From: Prorocentrum cordatum
Lineage: Eukaryota > Sar > Dinophyceae > Prorocentrales > Prorocentraceae
Length of the DNA: 64,000 nucleotides
NCBI GenBank assembly: GCA_963575745.1
Contig: CAUYUJ010012058.1
Coordinates: forward strand, 204,440-268,439
Reading direction: 5' to 3'
Shown here: positions 22,221 through 31,288 of the stretch, piece after piece
Numbering within the stretch: the stretch's first letter is position 1
How the letters are laid out: each line of letters starts with the position of its first letter
Translations under genes and position numbers: made by a program
Notes under the pieces: generated by a model
The model's input: only the letters and a program-made list of their open reading frames with translations
What the model was told of the DNA's origin: nothing
Databases searched by the model: none

Positions 22221-22239
22221 ACATGTTTGAATATTTGTT

Positions 22240-22295
22240 GGTTATTTGTTATTTTTCATCAAAAATCTGCCTGCAGGGGGACATGCCCGACCCAA
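22240..22295 (+). mobile_element. Family A right-end fragment
   Basis: Ends AAATCTGCCTGCAGGGGGAC then ATGCCCGACCCAA, the family A right terminus, but has no matching left end. It is followed by TTGTGGTG, the same octamer that borders A3. Confidence 0.65.
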
Positions 22296-22303
22296 TTGTG
22301 GTG

Positions 22304-22442
22304 TTAAGTCGGGCATGCCCCTCTACAGGAAGAGTATCCAAGAATGGTCAGAAAATAGTCTGGAGACGATTATTCGACTGTTCATGACTATGTCTGAGCA
22401 TGTTTTGATTACTGTTTATGTTGGAGGACATGCCCGACCTAA
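22304..22442 (+). mobile_element. TIR element A3 with near-exact 8-bp duplication
   Basis: Left end TTAAGTCGGGCATGCCC, right end GGACATGCCCGACCTAA, internal AGTCTGGAGACGATTA. Flanks are TTGTGGTG (22296-22303) and TTGTAGTG (22443-22450), seven of eight identical. Confidence 0.85.
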
Positions 22443-22838
22443 TTGTAGTGTCTTGCCTCAGTGATGTTCAGGCCGTCTCTTGATTCGGAGGCTGTGCACC
22501 TCGCGTTTTTATATATTTGCCTCTCGTGATTCTCTTTCGCGAATCCCCGTTGGCGTTGCGAGTGGGCATCGCTCCGGTTCGACCAAGTTGGGCGAGTCGG
22601 AGTTCATGGCCGCCGCCGCTGCACGCATTCCTCTTCCAGGGCCACGCGGCGGAGGGTTGACGAACGTATCCTATGAGCAAGAAAACGGACCGTTAACAAA
22701 GAAACGACGGTTCCAAACATCATGTAGATGCATTCGGACGCCGCCGTTGAATCTGGGGACCTCTTTGATTAATCATTCGGCGACACAGATCTCCGATACA
22801 CGCTGGACGTTGAGTGTAGGTATCTCTGGACTCCCAGA

Positions 22839-22985
22839 TTCCAATCTCTTGTCAATCGCCCTCGTACTTCAAGGGTCGATGTGTTTGTGCTGTCTTGTTT
22901 CTTATTCTGTGGGCGGGCCTGGAACCAATCTACTTGATCCGCCTCCCTGCCTCATGCTTCTACCTGTTTCTTCCCACGGGCAGAG
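22839..22985 (+). repeat. Dispersed repeat B1
   Basis: Diverged copy of the family B dimer (CCAATCT...CTTCAAG...CCAATCTACTT...CTTC). Better copies lie at 40871 and 50361. The preceding 22450-22830 shows no gene. Confidence 0.45.
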
Positions 22986-23056
22986 GGGGGGTTAGGGGGA
23001 GGAGGGAAGGCTTCTTAGAGACACCCCTGCTTCTTGGAAGGCGTGGGCCTTGTCTA

Positions 23057-23525
23057 TAGATGTAAGGCCGGCGCCTTCTTAGAAGAAGCCTCCTCCTCAG
23101 AAGCCTGCCCCCCCTCCCCATACCCTTAGGTCGGGCCTGTCCCCCTACAGGGGGATTTTGGACGAAAAATAAAACATACCCCAGAAATGCTCCAAAGTGG
23201 CCGAGCAGTGCCCAAAAAATCGTCCCCAGAGCATTTTTTTTGACTATTTCTGAATGTCCCCCCTATCGAGGCACAGGCCCGACTTAACCCCACCCCCTTG
23301 GGCGCGCCGCCACCCGCTGCTTCCCGCGGGCGTGCACGTTCTTGTTCCAGCAGGGCCGTCCCTCCCCGGTCTGTAGATGTAAGGCAGGCGCCTTCTGAGA
23401 AGCAGCCTCCTCCTAAGAAGCCTGCCCCCCCTCCCCCCTACCCCCCCCTTGGGCGCGCCGCCACCCGCTGCTCCCCACGGGCGTGCACGCTCTTGCTCCA
23501 GCAGGGCCGTCCCTCCCCTCGACCT
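23057..23525. repeat. 151-bp tandem repeat interrupted by A4
   Basis: Unit: TAGATGTAAGGCAGGCGCC, an AGAAGC...CCTCCTCCT block, a CCTGCCCCCCCTCCCC block, TTGGGCGCGCCGCCACCCGC and GCAGGGCCGTCCCTCCCC. The TTGGGCGCG anchor recurs at 23298 and 23449 and TAGATGTAAGG at 23057 and 23374. The larger second spacing is explained by A4. Confidence 0.85.
23126..23287 (-). mobile_element. TIR element A4 (inverted orientation)
   Basis: Ends TTAGGTCGGGCCTGTCC and GGCACAGGCCCGACTTAA. The internal phrase appears as its complement (AATCGTCCCCAGAG), so it lies inverted relative to A1. Flanks CCATACCC and CCCCACCC are a degenerate 8-bp duplication. The neighbouring repeat unit preserves the uninserted site. Confidence 0.85.
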
Positions 23526-23614
23526 GCCGCCCCTGCCGGGGCCCGCGATCCGGCCCCGGCAGGGGCGATCCGACGCACGTCTCCGGGGGTCGGTGGCGGC
23601 CCCGGGCCTCGACG

Positions 23615-23735
23615 TCCTCCTCCTCCTTCCTCCTCGCCTCCTCCTCCTCCTCCTCCTCCTCTCCTCCTCCTCCCTCCCTCCTCCCTCGTCTTCCTCCTCC
23701 CCCCTCCTCTCCTCCTCCTCCGCCCGTGCGGCCTC
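23615..23735. repeat. (CTC)n microsatellite
   Basis: CTC/CCTC triplets with interruptions. The flanking 23735-24130 is GC-rich and shows nothing recognisable. Confidence 0.9.
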
Positions 23736-24139
23736 GACGCCCCAGCGCCGCCTCCGGCGGCGCCCCGGCGCCCTCGGGTCGAGGCGCCGGGGCCGCCCTG
23801 GGCTGCTCGGCGGGGCCGTTCCCTGACCTGCCAGAGCGCTGAAGAGTAGCACTCCTCCAGACCTGTAGATCTGTCTGGACTGCTCCAAGCCTCGACGGGA
23901 ATTGGGACGTCGACGTCCTGGTGTTATTTTGTAGTCCTCCTGGAAGGTCAGGGTTGCGGGGGGCGCGCAGACACGGGCTGGCGATCCCGCTGAACACCAG
24001 CCCGACCCTCCTCCCCCCCCTCCCTCCTCCCCTTGGCCCCGCCATCCCGCCGCCCTCCTCCCCTCCGCCTCCGCCCCCCCCCCCCCCCTCTACCCGCCCC
24101 AGGGGCCGCTCTTTGGCGAGGCGGTCGGGATTCTGGGGG

Positions 24140-24290
24140 TGAAGTCGGGCACGTCCGCAGGGGAATCTTCAGAAACAGTGAAGACATAGTCTGGGGACGA
24201 TTTCTCGGATCTTTCTCCGCATATTTGGATATTCTTAGGGGTACTTTTTCGTGCTTCGCCCAAGATCCGCCTGCAGGGGGACACATGGCG
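24140..24290 (+). mobile_element. TIR element A5, decayed right end
   Basis: Left end TGAAGTCGGGCACGTCC and internal AGTCTGGGGACGATTTC are clear. The right end keeps ATCCGCCTGCAGGGGGACA but the terminal GCCCGAC is lost. No target duplication is recognisable. Confidence 0.7.
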
Positions 24291-24420
24291 TCGGACGGCT
24301 AAAGCCTTGCGGCCGGTGCCCCCCGACCCCGGAGGCCCGGAGGCCCCGGCCCTCGACGGGCATGGGAGGGAGAATGGGAGGGAGAGGGAGGGCCATGGGC
24401 CCCGGGAGGGCGGCATAGGT

Positions 24421-24625
24421 TCGGGGGAACGTAAGACTCGAGTAAGCCGGAAGTCGGGTTTGCCAGCGTTGTTTGACGAGGGCGTCCTGGAATTGGACGG
24501 TCCAGTTTTCGTGGGATGTTTGCAGCGGGAGTTCGCGTCAATTTTCAGGTTGGGTCTCGTCATTTTTATGGTGGCCCCGTCAGGCCAATCCGAGTTCCCC
24601 GTGCCCGAGTCTTACGTCTCCCCGA
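24421..24625. mobile_element. TIR element U with 5-bp target duplication
   Basis: Ends TCGGGGGAACGTAAGACTCG and CGAGTCTTACGTCTCCCCGA are inverted over 20 bp with two mismatches. Direct repeats TAGGT flank it at 24416-24420 and 24626-24630 (extendable to ATAGGT if the last A is assigned to the target). 205 bp; single copy in the window. Confidence 0.75.
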
Positions 24626-25265
24626 TAGGTGGTCGGGGCCTCCGGGCCCGCGCGCGGAAGACAAGTTTTTTTCTTCTGGGGGGGGGGGGGAGACCTGGGC
24701 AGGATGCTCGGGGGCAGCGCCGGGGCGATAGGCTCGGGGGGGGGGCCTGCCCCGATGGCCCACTCACGTCGACCGGGGCCGCGGCAGGATGTTCCGGGGC
24801 GGCGCGTGTGCAGCGCGCTGCTTGTGAATTTAGTTCATTTTGTTCTGTGCATGTGCAACTGCGAGTTTGTCTTGCGGGTGCGAGCTTTGTCCGCCGACAC
24901 TGGCGGCTTTGTTCGCAGATTCGCCCCGTACCGCCACCCGGACGCCGCTTTCGCTCCTTGACCGTTGCTTTGGAGCCACCGACCAAAAAAAGTGTGTAGC
25001 GCGCTCGGGTTGGGATCCTTCCACGTCGGGGTGCCCCTCCGCCTCCTCCCGTCCTCTGCGGCCGCTTCGTCTGGCGCGTCTCCCCGCCCCTCTTGCACGC
25101 TGGCTGGTTCGCCGCTCGGTTGCGCCGGATCGCTGCTCGCTGGTGCGGACCGCCTCCGCATCGCCGCCAACGACAGACGATCAGGGGCAACGCTGGGGTG
25201 ATAGGCTCGGGGGGGGTGGACCTACCCCAATCGCTCGTTCATCGTCGATAAGGGACCCGCTAGCC

Positions 25266-25433
25266 TTGGGTCGGGCGTGTCCCTCCACAGGAGGAGTATC
25301 AAACAATAGCAGAAACAGTCAGGGGACGATTTGTAGTATTGTTTGAATATGGTTGGGTATGTTTTGGCTATCTCCAATCATATGTTCAAACCATCGTCCA
25401 ACATCCGCCTGTAGGGAGACGTGCCCGACCTAG
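25266..25433 (+). mobile_element. TIR element A6
   Basis: Left end TTGGGTCGGGCGTGTCC, right end GAGACGTGCCCGACCTAG, internal GTCAGGGGACGATTTG. Flanking octamers match only five of eight. About 50 bp on each side are themselves related (CCTACCCCAATCGC...AGGGACCC), so the element sits between copies of a local repeat. Confidence 0.8.
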
Positions 25434-25734
25434 ACCTACCCCCATCGCCCATCCCTCGCCGATGCAGCAGGGACCCTCTGGCCCTGCTCGAGTTAAGTTA
25501 AGAGAACCGACAGCATCTGCCAAGATGACAATGAACAGCCGATCCCGCCCACATGCTTTTTGATAGTAGTATCTACCCGATCGACCTGAGATCAAGGTGG
25601 TGAGCGGGAATAAGATCGAATATGGGGGGAACAAATATTAGAGCTCTAACGATTTTTCAAATTTCGAGTTTTTTTTTTCCCCACATCCAAAGTGGGGTTC
25701 TTGTTTTCTCTGGACACCCCGCGCAGGAACAGGA

Positions 25735-26035
25735 ACACACACACCCACACACACTCACTCACACTCTCTCATCATCAACCTCATCAGCATCATCGATGAT
25801 GCTCTCTCACATGCTTAGTCACTCACATACTCATCATCACACCACTCCTACTACCTCCCACGCTCACTAACATCAGCATCATCAGCATCATCATCATCAA
25901 TCGGAATCGGCATCATCCTCAATTCAAACATCTCATCGCCACCACCACTCACAACATCATCATCCTCTTTCACTCACTCATCTTTCAACCACCACTCATC
26001 ATCCCTCATCCCCCTCATCATCGTTGGTAATTGTT
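25735..26035. repeat. CA, CTCA and CAT simple repeats
   Basis: ACACAC and CACTCA runs at 25736-25770, then degenerate CATCAT/CACTCAT triplets to about 26025. No gene. Confidence 0.85.
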
Positions 26036-26051
26036 ATGGTAGAGTCCTCAA

Positions 26052-26790
26052 GCGGGAGCCCCCTCCTTATGGGGCCCGCAGATCATGTTGGTAATCCGAG
26101 CGGGTCCTCGGAACCCTGTAACTGTCGTCACTTTTGGGCTCGTCAAGCTTGAATTTGGAGGAAGTCTCAGGCGGGAGCCTCGTCTGTGAGTGAATTTGGA
26201 GGAAGTCTCAGGCGGGAGCTCCCTCCCTATGGGGCCCGCAGATCATGTTGGTAATCCGAGCGGGTCATCGGAATCCTGTAACTGTCGTCACTTTTGGGCT
26301 CCTCGAGCCTGAATTTGGAGGAAGTCTCAGGCGGGAGCCTCGTCTGTGAGTGAATTCTGAGGAAGGCTCAGGCGGGAACCCTCTCCCTATGGGGCCCGCA
26401 GATCATGTTGGTAATCCGAGCGGGTCATCGGAACCCTGTAACTGTCGTCACTTTTGGGCTCGTCAAGCCTGATTTTGGAGGAAGTCTCTGGCGGGAGCCT
26501 CGTCTTTGAGTGAATTGTGAAGAAGTCTCAGGCGGGAGCCCCCTCCCTATGGGGCCCGCAGATCATGTTGGTATCCGAGCGGGTCATCGGAACCCTGTAA
26601 CTGTCGTCACTTTTGGGCTCCTCAAGCCTGAATATGGAGGAAGTCTCAGGCGGGAGCCTCGTCTGTGAGTGAACTGCGAGGAAGTCTCAGGCGGGAGCCC
26701 CCTCCCTATGGGGCCCGCAGATCATGTTGGTAATCCGAGCAGGTCATCCAAAACCTGTAACTGTCGTCAATGTTGGGTTCTCGCGCTGCC
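26052..26790. repeat. 160-bp tandem repeat, five copies
   Basis: GGGGCCCGCAGATCATGTTG recurs at 26071, 26231, 26391, 26551 and 26710, a period of 160 bp (159 where one A is lost). Each unit also carries the phrase GAGGAAGTCTCAGGCGGGAG twice. The last unit runs into the sequence just before the helicase exon, so the array probably lies in the preceding intron. Confidence 0.95.
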
Positions 26791-26848
26791 AGAACGCAGC
26801 TCCCAGGCCACACTTTGGATGCAACAAGGAAGTTTTTGGGCTCCTCAG

Positions 26849-27331
26849 GTCGCCGAGGTGCTGCGACATGGCGCCGAAGGCGCCGACGACGACGGCCAGG
26901 CCGAGGCGCGGGCGCGGAGCTTGCTGATGTTCAGGCCCAGCGAAAGGGAGTTCACATGGCAGAGCTCGGGGGCGCACAGCGTGCGCCGCTCGGGGTTCGC
27001 CCTGACGCACGCGTCCTACCTGACCTCCACGCTGTCGCAGGGCCAGACGCTGCGCAAGGGCGTCACCATCGACTGCGCGAGAGACGAGGACGCTGGCCGC
27101 ACGGGCATGTCGGACGAGCAGTGGTGGCTGCGCCTCTACGTCATGTTCTCCCGCGCCACGTGCATGCGGAACATGCTGATCCTGCGGCCGCCGCCGCGAG
27201 AGTTCCAGGAGTGCGGGCCGCCGGCGTCCCTGCGGAAGGCGCTCCTGGAGTTCGACAAGAGAGCGGTTTTGTCCAGTGCGGAGGCGAAGCAGCTCGCGGC
27301 AGAGCTGGGCTTCGTGCTGCCTTCCGCCTGA
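26849..27331 (+). CDS. Pif1/UvrD-type helicase, C-terminal exon
   Basis: Open frame ending at a TGA, taken to start after a plausible acceptor (CTCCTCAG at 26841-26848), giving 160 residues of a larger protein. FALTHASYL, then SQGQTLRKGVTIDC, then LYVMFSRATCMRNMLIL resemble helicase superfamily 1 motifs V and VI as in Pif1 and RecD/UvrD C-terminal domains, where TxHxxQGxT and the VAxSR arginine couple ATP hydrolysis to DNA unwinding. The tail (CGPPASLRKALLEFDKR, then an Ala-rich end) is unremarkable. Upstream exons with the ATPase motifs are not in the window, or cannot be seen past the 160-bp array. Codon use is GC-rich, and the frame stays open despite high GC. Confidence 0.6.
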   Translation, partial: VAEVLRHGAEGADDDGQAEARARSLLMFRPSEREFTWQSSGAHSVRRSGFALTHASYLTSTLSQGQTLRKGVTIDCARDEDAGRTGMSDEQWWLRLYVMFSRATCMRNMLILRPPPREFQECGPPASLRKALLEFDKRAVLSSAEAKQLAAELGFVLPSA

Positions 27332-27349
27332 GCGCGGCTGCGCCTCGCT

Positions 27350-27455
27350 CGAAGCCCGCGGGGTTGTCCCAACGGCTGGGTCTTGCGCGCCAGCGGCTCG
27401 CGGGGTTGTCCCGACAGCCTGGCCCGCGGGGTTGTCCCAACGGCTGCGCGACGTG
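27350..27455. repeat. Minisatellite CGCGGGGTTGTCCC-type
   Basis: CGCGGGGTTGTCCCAACGGC occurs at about 27358 and 27428, with CGCGGGGTTGTCCCGACAGC between them at about 27399. It lies just downstream of the helicase stop codon. Confidence 0.8.
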
Positions 27456-27727
27456 ACCAGTAGAGAACGCGCCTGTGCTGGCCGTGGCGGCGACGGCGCC
27501 GAGGAACATCGACATGCGCGCTCGTGCAACAGGAAGGGGAGGAGGTGGCGGGGCGCGGACCAAACAGGGGGGCGAGGATGGGGACAACGTAAGGAGTGGA
27601 AGGGGGGGCCCGCCGCCAAGCGAGAGGAAATATATCGCAGAGAGACGGCCAGGAAGCCTCACAACCAAAGAGGAACGACGGTGCATGGCTTTTTTCCCAG
27701 ATTCGCCCCGAGGATTCTTATGGAGGG

Positions 27728-27827
27728 NNNNNNNNNNNNNNNNNNNNNNNNNNNNNNNNNNNNNNNNNNNNNNNNNNNNNNNNNNNNNNNNNNNNNNNNN
27801 NNNNNNNNNNNNNNNNNNNNNNNNNNN
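27728..27827. other. Assembly gap (100 N)
   Basis: Exactly 100 N, the conventional size for a gap of unknown length. The right side is pure GGA repeat, so the gap probably reflects unresolved repeat. Distances across it are unreliable. Confidence 0.99.
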
Positions 27828-28250
27828 GAGGAGGAGGACGAGCAAGACGAGGAGGACGAGAACGAGGACGACCAGGAAGAGGAGGAGGAGGAGGAGGAGG
27901 GGAGGGGGAGGACTACCAGGAGGAGGAGGAGGAGGAGGAGGAGGAGGAAGAGGAGGAGGAGGACGAGGAGGAGGAGGAGGAGGACGAGGAGGAGGAGGGG
28001 GGGGGAGAGCACCAGGAGGAGGAGAACGAGGACCACCAGGAGGAGGAGGAGAAGGAGGAGGAGGAGGAGGAGGAGGAGGAGAGAGCACCAGGAGGAGGAG
28101 GACGAGCAAGACGAGGAGGACGAGAACGAGGACGAGCAGGAGGAAGAGGAGGAGGAGGAGGAGGAGGAGGAGGAGCAGGAGAAAGAGGAGGAGGAGGAGG
28201 AGGAGGAGGAGCAGGAGAAAAGAGGAGGAGGAGGAGGAGGGAGGAGGCAG
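27828..28250. repeat. (GGA)n array with an internal repeated block
   Basis: GGA triplets with GAC and GAACGAG variants. The block GACGAGCAAGACGAGGAGGA near 27836 recurs near 28098, so the array contains a longer-range duplication of about 260 bp. Confidence 0.95.
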
Positions 28251-28420
28251 GCTGAGGCTGAGGCTGTGACTGCGACTGCCGTTGCCGCTGCGACTGTCAT
28301 CGCGAATGCGACTACGACTGCGAGAACAGCAGAATTCTACAACTGGATTTTCATCTGAATCTTAAGGGGAATGCTTTCAGATATGCTTCTACACATCGCT
28401 GTTAGGTTGCTTTGCCGGGA

Positions 28421-28444
28421 TTTTTTTTTTTTTTTTTTTTTTTT
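28421..28444 (-). other. T24 tract, poly(A) on the minus strand
   Basis: 24 consecutive T on the plus strand. On the minus strand this is a poly(A) run following GGGGCCCAGCAAT, which would fit the tail of a retroposed transcript. No source gene or target duplication was recognised. Confidence 0.4.
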
Positions 28445-28565
28445 ATTGCTGGGCCCCTCTCGCTGCTCCAGCGGCGACGTGCGCCGCCGATCCCAGCTCG
28501 ATGCGCTCCCCCACAGGAGCACTGGGGGCGGCCAAGAGGGGGGTGATGATTACTGGGGGATACCA

Positions 28566-28685
28566 TTCCCGTTTAATTCGGCTCAATCTGGGGCCCACCC
28601 AAGTCTCATGCGGTTAAACAGCCTAATCGCCCTGAGTGGATGCTGCGAAGACCTCCCAGGAGTTGCCTCTTTCGGGGGCGGAAAA
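28566..28685 (+). repeat. Dispersed repeat S1
   Basis: About 120 bp shared with 31146-31262, with matching stretches AATTCGGCTCAATCT, CCCAAGTCTCATGCGG and GGATGCTGCGAAGACCTCCC. Identity is roughly 85-90% by eye. Direct repeats of a GAGGGGGGTGATGATTACT type lie on both sides (about 28536 and 28688). Confidence 0.75.
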
Positions 28686-28929
28686 GAGGGTGGTGATGAC
28701 TAGGGGGGGGGGGTGGATATCATGGCGAGGGCCATGCCATCTTCCCAGATTTCATGGCGCCTCTTGTTGTTTCAGTGCGTCCCCGGCACCCCCCCTGGGC
28801 CGCGCGCGCGCCGCTGGCCATGATTTGCGCCCCCCCGCTTGGAGAGATACTGTTTTACTGCGGCCAGATGGGCTCTTGTGCGGCCCTGTGGGCTTTAGTA
28901 CGGCCAGCAGGCTTCCAAATCTTCGAGAA

Positions 28930-29172
28930 CGGTGAAGGCCCCCTTGAATGGCTTCTTGGCTCCCGTGAAGGGCTTCTTGGCCTCCCCTGAAGGGCTTCTG
29001 GGCCTCCTGGAAGGGCCGCTTAAAGGGCGTGTCGGTCCCCCTGAAGAGCCTTTCGCCCCCCCAGAAGGGCTTCTTGGCCCCCCTGAAGAGCATGTCGGCC
29101 CCCTCTGAAAAGCCTTTCGGCCCCACTGAAGGGCTTCTTGGCCCCCTTGAAGGGCCTCTTGAAGAGCCTTTC
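28930..29172. repeat. Minisatellite CCCCTGAAGGGCTTC-type, left block
   Basis: Units of about 20-24 bp around GGCCCCCCTGAAGAGCCTTT or GGCTTCTTGG. The same unit resumes directly on the other side of the 18S fragment. Confidence 0.85.
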
Positions 29173-29322
29173 GACTTTGATTTCGCATAAGGTGCTGAAG
29201 GAGTTGTATAAATAACAACCTCCAATCTTTAGTCGGCATGGTTTATGGTTAAGATTAGGACGGTATCTGATCGTCTTCGATCCCCTAACTTTCGTTCTTG
29301 ATCAATGACAATTTCCTTGGCA
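29173..29322 (-). rRNA. 18S (SSU) rRNA fragment, 150 bp
   Basis: The minus strand reads as an internal piece of nuclear small-subunit rRNA. It contains AACGAAAGTTAGGGGATCGA, AGACGATCAGATACCGTCCT, CTTAACCATAAACCATGCCG and GATTGGAGGTTGTT, then CTCCTTCAGCACCTTATG. This is the universally conserved central stretch around the 900-loop (roughly 18S positions 950-1110). It carries several substitutions against conserved positions (for example CCTAATCTTAACC) and both ends are abrupt. It is a pseudogene fragment, not a functional rRNA. Minisatellite units abut it on both sides. Confidence 0.92.
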
Positions 29323-29700
29323 CCCCCCTGAAGAGCCTTTGGGCCCCCTGAAGAGCCTTTGAGCCCCCCTGAAGATCAGGGCGTCTTGGCCCCCCTGAAG
29401 GGCTTCTTGCAGAGCCTTTCGGCCCCCCTGAAGAGCCTTTCGGCCCCCCTGAAGCGCCTTTCGGCCCCCCTGAAGGCCTTCTAGGTCCCCCTGGAGGGCC
29501 TCTTGAAGACTCTTTCGGCCCCCTCTGAAAAGCTCTTCTGCCCCCCTGAAAAGGGCTCCCCTGGGGACTTTGGGCCGTCTGAGCGCTAACCTGGGCCGAC
29601 TTGGGGCCATCTTGGGCCGCTGTTGGGCCACCTTGGCCCCCTCTCGGGCTGTCTCGGGGCCCTCTTGGTGCCTGCCTGGGCCGCTGTGAGGCCATCTTCG
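29323..29700. repeat. Minisatellite CCCCTGAAGAGCC-type, right block, then E-type
   Basis: Continues the same unit as the block left of the 18S fragment (to about 29560), then changes to TTGGGCC/CTTGGGG units like the E arrays until about 29700. Confidence 0.85.
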
Positions 29701-30129
29701 GTTTTTCATTCCTCAGTTTTGTTTAACCTGGGTCGTTTGAAACCTCTGGGTCTTTACCCTTTTGTTTTGGGTAACCTTGCGGAGGGCCCTGGCGACCAAG
29801 TCAGCAAGGAGAGGCGAGTGAGGCCCGGGCGTCTTCGGCACTACACGACTCGTCGCAAGTGACGCGACGCCGCTGGTGCGTCAGCGATGAGCGGCCCTTT
29901 CAAAGTTGAGAGGCGCATTGGGCACTCTTTTGCCGAGAAGCCCTTTGCAAGTTGACGGGCGCGTTGGGCTCTTGGCTGAACACCTCGCTGCCTGGCTCTA
30001 CTTTTGGAGGGCAGGGGCAAGCTCCCCGCGGCGCGACTTCTTACCGTTCAAGAACTTTTCAGTTCCATACAACAGATACGCTTTCGGGCACGCCCCAGCG
30101 AACAAAAGATACGGTGGCGGGTGAGATAC

Positions 30130-30420
30130 AATAACTCGCTATGTGTTGTTCGACACTGTTATTGATTTGCTGTGCTATGCGTTGCTATGCTGCGATCGTG
30201 GCATGATCTGCACAGCTGCGGTGTGTTGTGCTATGCTATGGTGATATCGTGCTGTGCCATGCTATGAAGTGCTATGTGCTGATGTTGTACATGTTCACAT
30301 GCTTCACTGTGCAGTGCCATGCGATGATATGCCATGCCAGACAAAGCCGTGCAATTTGACCCACCACCTGATTTGTATTGCCATGCAGTGATACTTTTCC
30401 TATGCGATGCTACGTGCATG
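30130..30420. repeat. Degenerate TGCTATG-type repeat
   Basis: A lower-GC stretch with many TGCTATG/TGCCATG/TGCGATG heptamers at irregular spacing. It precedes the exon at 30644 and may be intronic. 29700-30130 shows nothing recognisable. Confidence 0.55.
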
Positions 30421-30643
30421 CTTGGTAGTGGTTTTAGATGCGTTGCTTCGTTGTTCTACGTTTTGTGTTAACAGGGAGCTCCTTGCCGTGCACCTTGTTG
30501 CATCACATTGTATAGCGTTGCACAGGTCTGTGTTCAGCCGAAAGAGCGTCTCGAACAGGGTCCGAGCCGGTGTCGTGTTCTCTCTTTGGGAAAAGTTTTG
30601 GTGGCCGTGGGTGGCTCGTGGATGAGTTTACCCAGCTCTCCAG

Positions 30644-30931
30644 GTTTGGCTAGCGACGAGCCTCGTGCATGGCATTTCCCTCGACTACTACATCTACGAC
30701 CATTTCTGCGAGAACCCGGCCAACCAGTGCTTCCTCCTCGGGGGGGACGAGTGCAGGAGCTGCGTCCGCAGCGGGGAGAGCGGGGACAGCAACGGCCCCA
30801 CCGAGGAGAGATGCGGCGAGAGGTCCATCTTCGATCTCGTGAAGCAATTCCGGGGCCATACTGCCAAGGAGCTGTACGACAAGCTGATCCACATCCCGGG
30901 TCCGCCATCTCAGGTGTTCGACGTGCTGTGA
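30644..30931 (+). CDS. Terminal exon of an unidentified protein
   Basis: 95 codons ending in TGA after a plausible acceptor (CTCTCCAG at 30636-30643). The peptide has a defined composition unlike repeat-derived ORFs. It runs through SLDYYIYDHFCENPANQC, then FLLGGDECRSCVRSGESG with clustered cysteines, then an amphipathic end FDLVKQFRGHTAKELYDKL and IPGPPSQVFDVL. The cysteine spacing could suggest a disulfide or metal site, but I do not recognise a family. No upstream exon could be placed. Confidence 0.5.
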   Translation, partial: VWLATSLVHGISLDYYIYDHFCENPANQCFLLGGDECRSCVRSGESGDSNGPTEERCGERSIFDLVKQFRGHTAKELYDKLIHIPGPPSQVFDVL

Positions 30932-31145
30932 GGCGCCCTGGCTCTCCGAACTTCGCCTCGGAGCATGCCGCTTCGATTCCATGCGCCCCTGGCTAAACCA
31001 GCAGACGCGATGTGCGCGAGATTTTCCCGATCCCCGCGGCGTCCGACCATGTACCTCATCCGCAGTCCCTCTGGTATGCAACTCTTGGGAGGTTCGATTC
31101 AGAATCGGCGATGGTACAGCCGCGGTCGAATCCGCTATAATCTGG

Positions 31146-31262
31146 CTGGATCCAGATCAATCCCGCTGAATTCGGCTCAATCTTGGGCCTGCCCAAGTCT
31201 CATGCGGCTAAACAGCTTGATCGCCCTGAATGGATGCTGCGAAGACCTCCCAGGAATTGCTT
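31146..31262 (+). repeat. Dispersed repeat S2
   Basis: Second copy of the family S repeat at 28566-28685. Element R follows within 30 bp. Confidence 0.75.
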
Positions 31263-31288
31263 CTTGTCTGTGCCTTGAGAGACTAAGT

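Noticed and set aside
26052-26790. CRISPR-like array
   Set aside because: The 160-bp units are contiguous with no unique spacers; context is eukaryotic.
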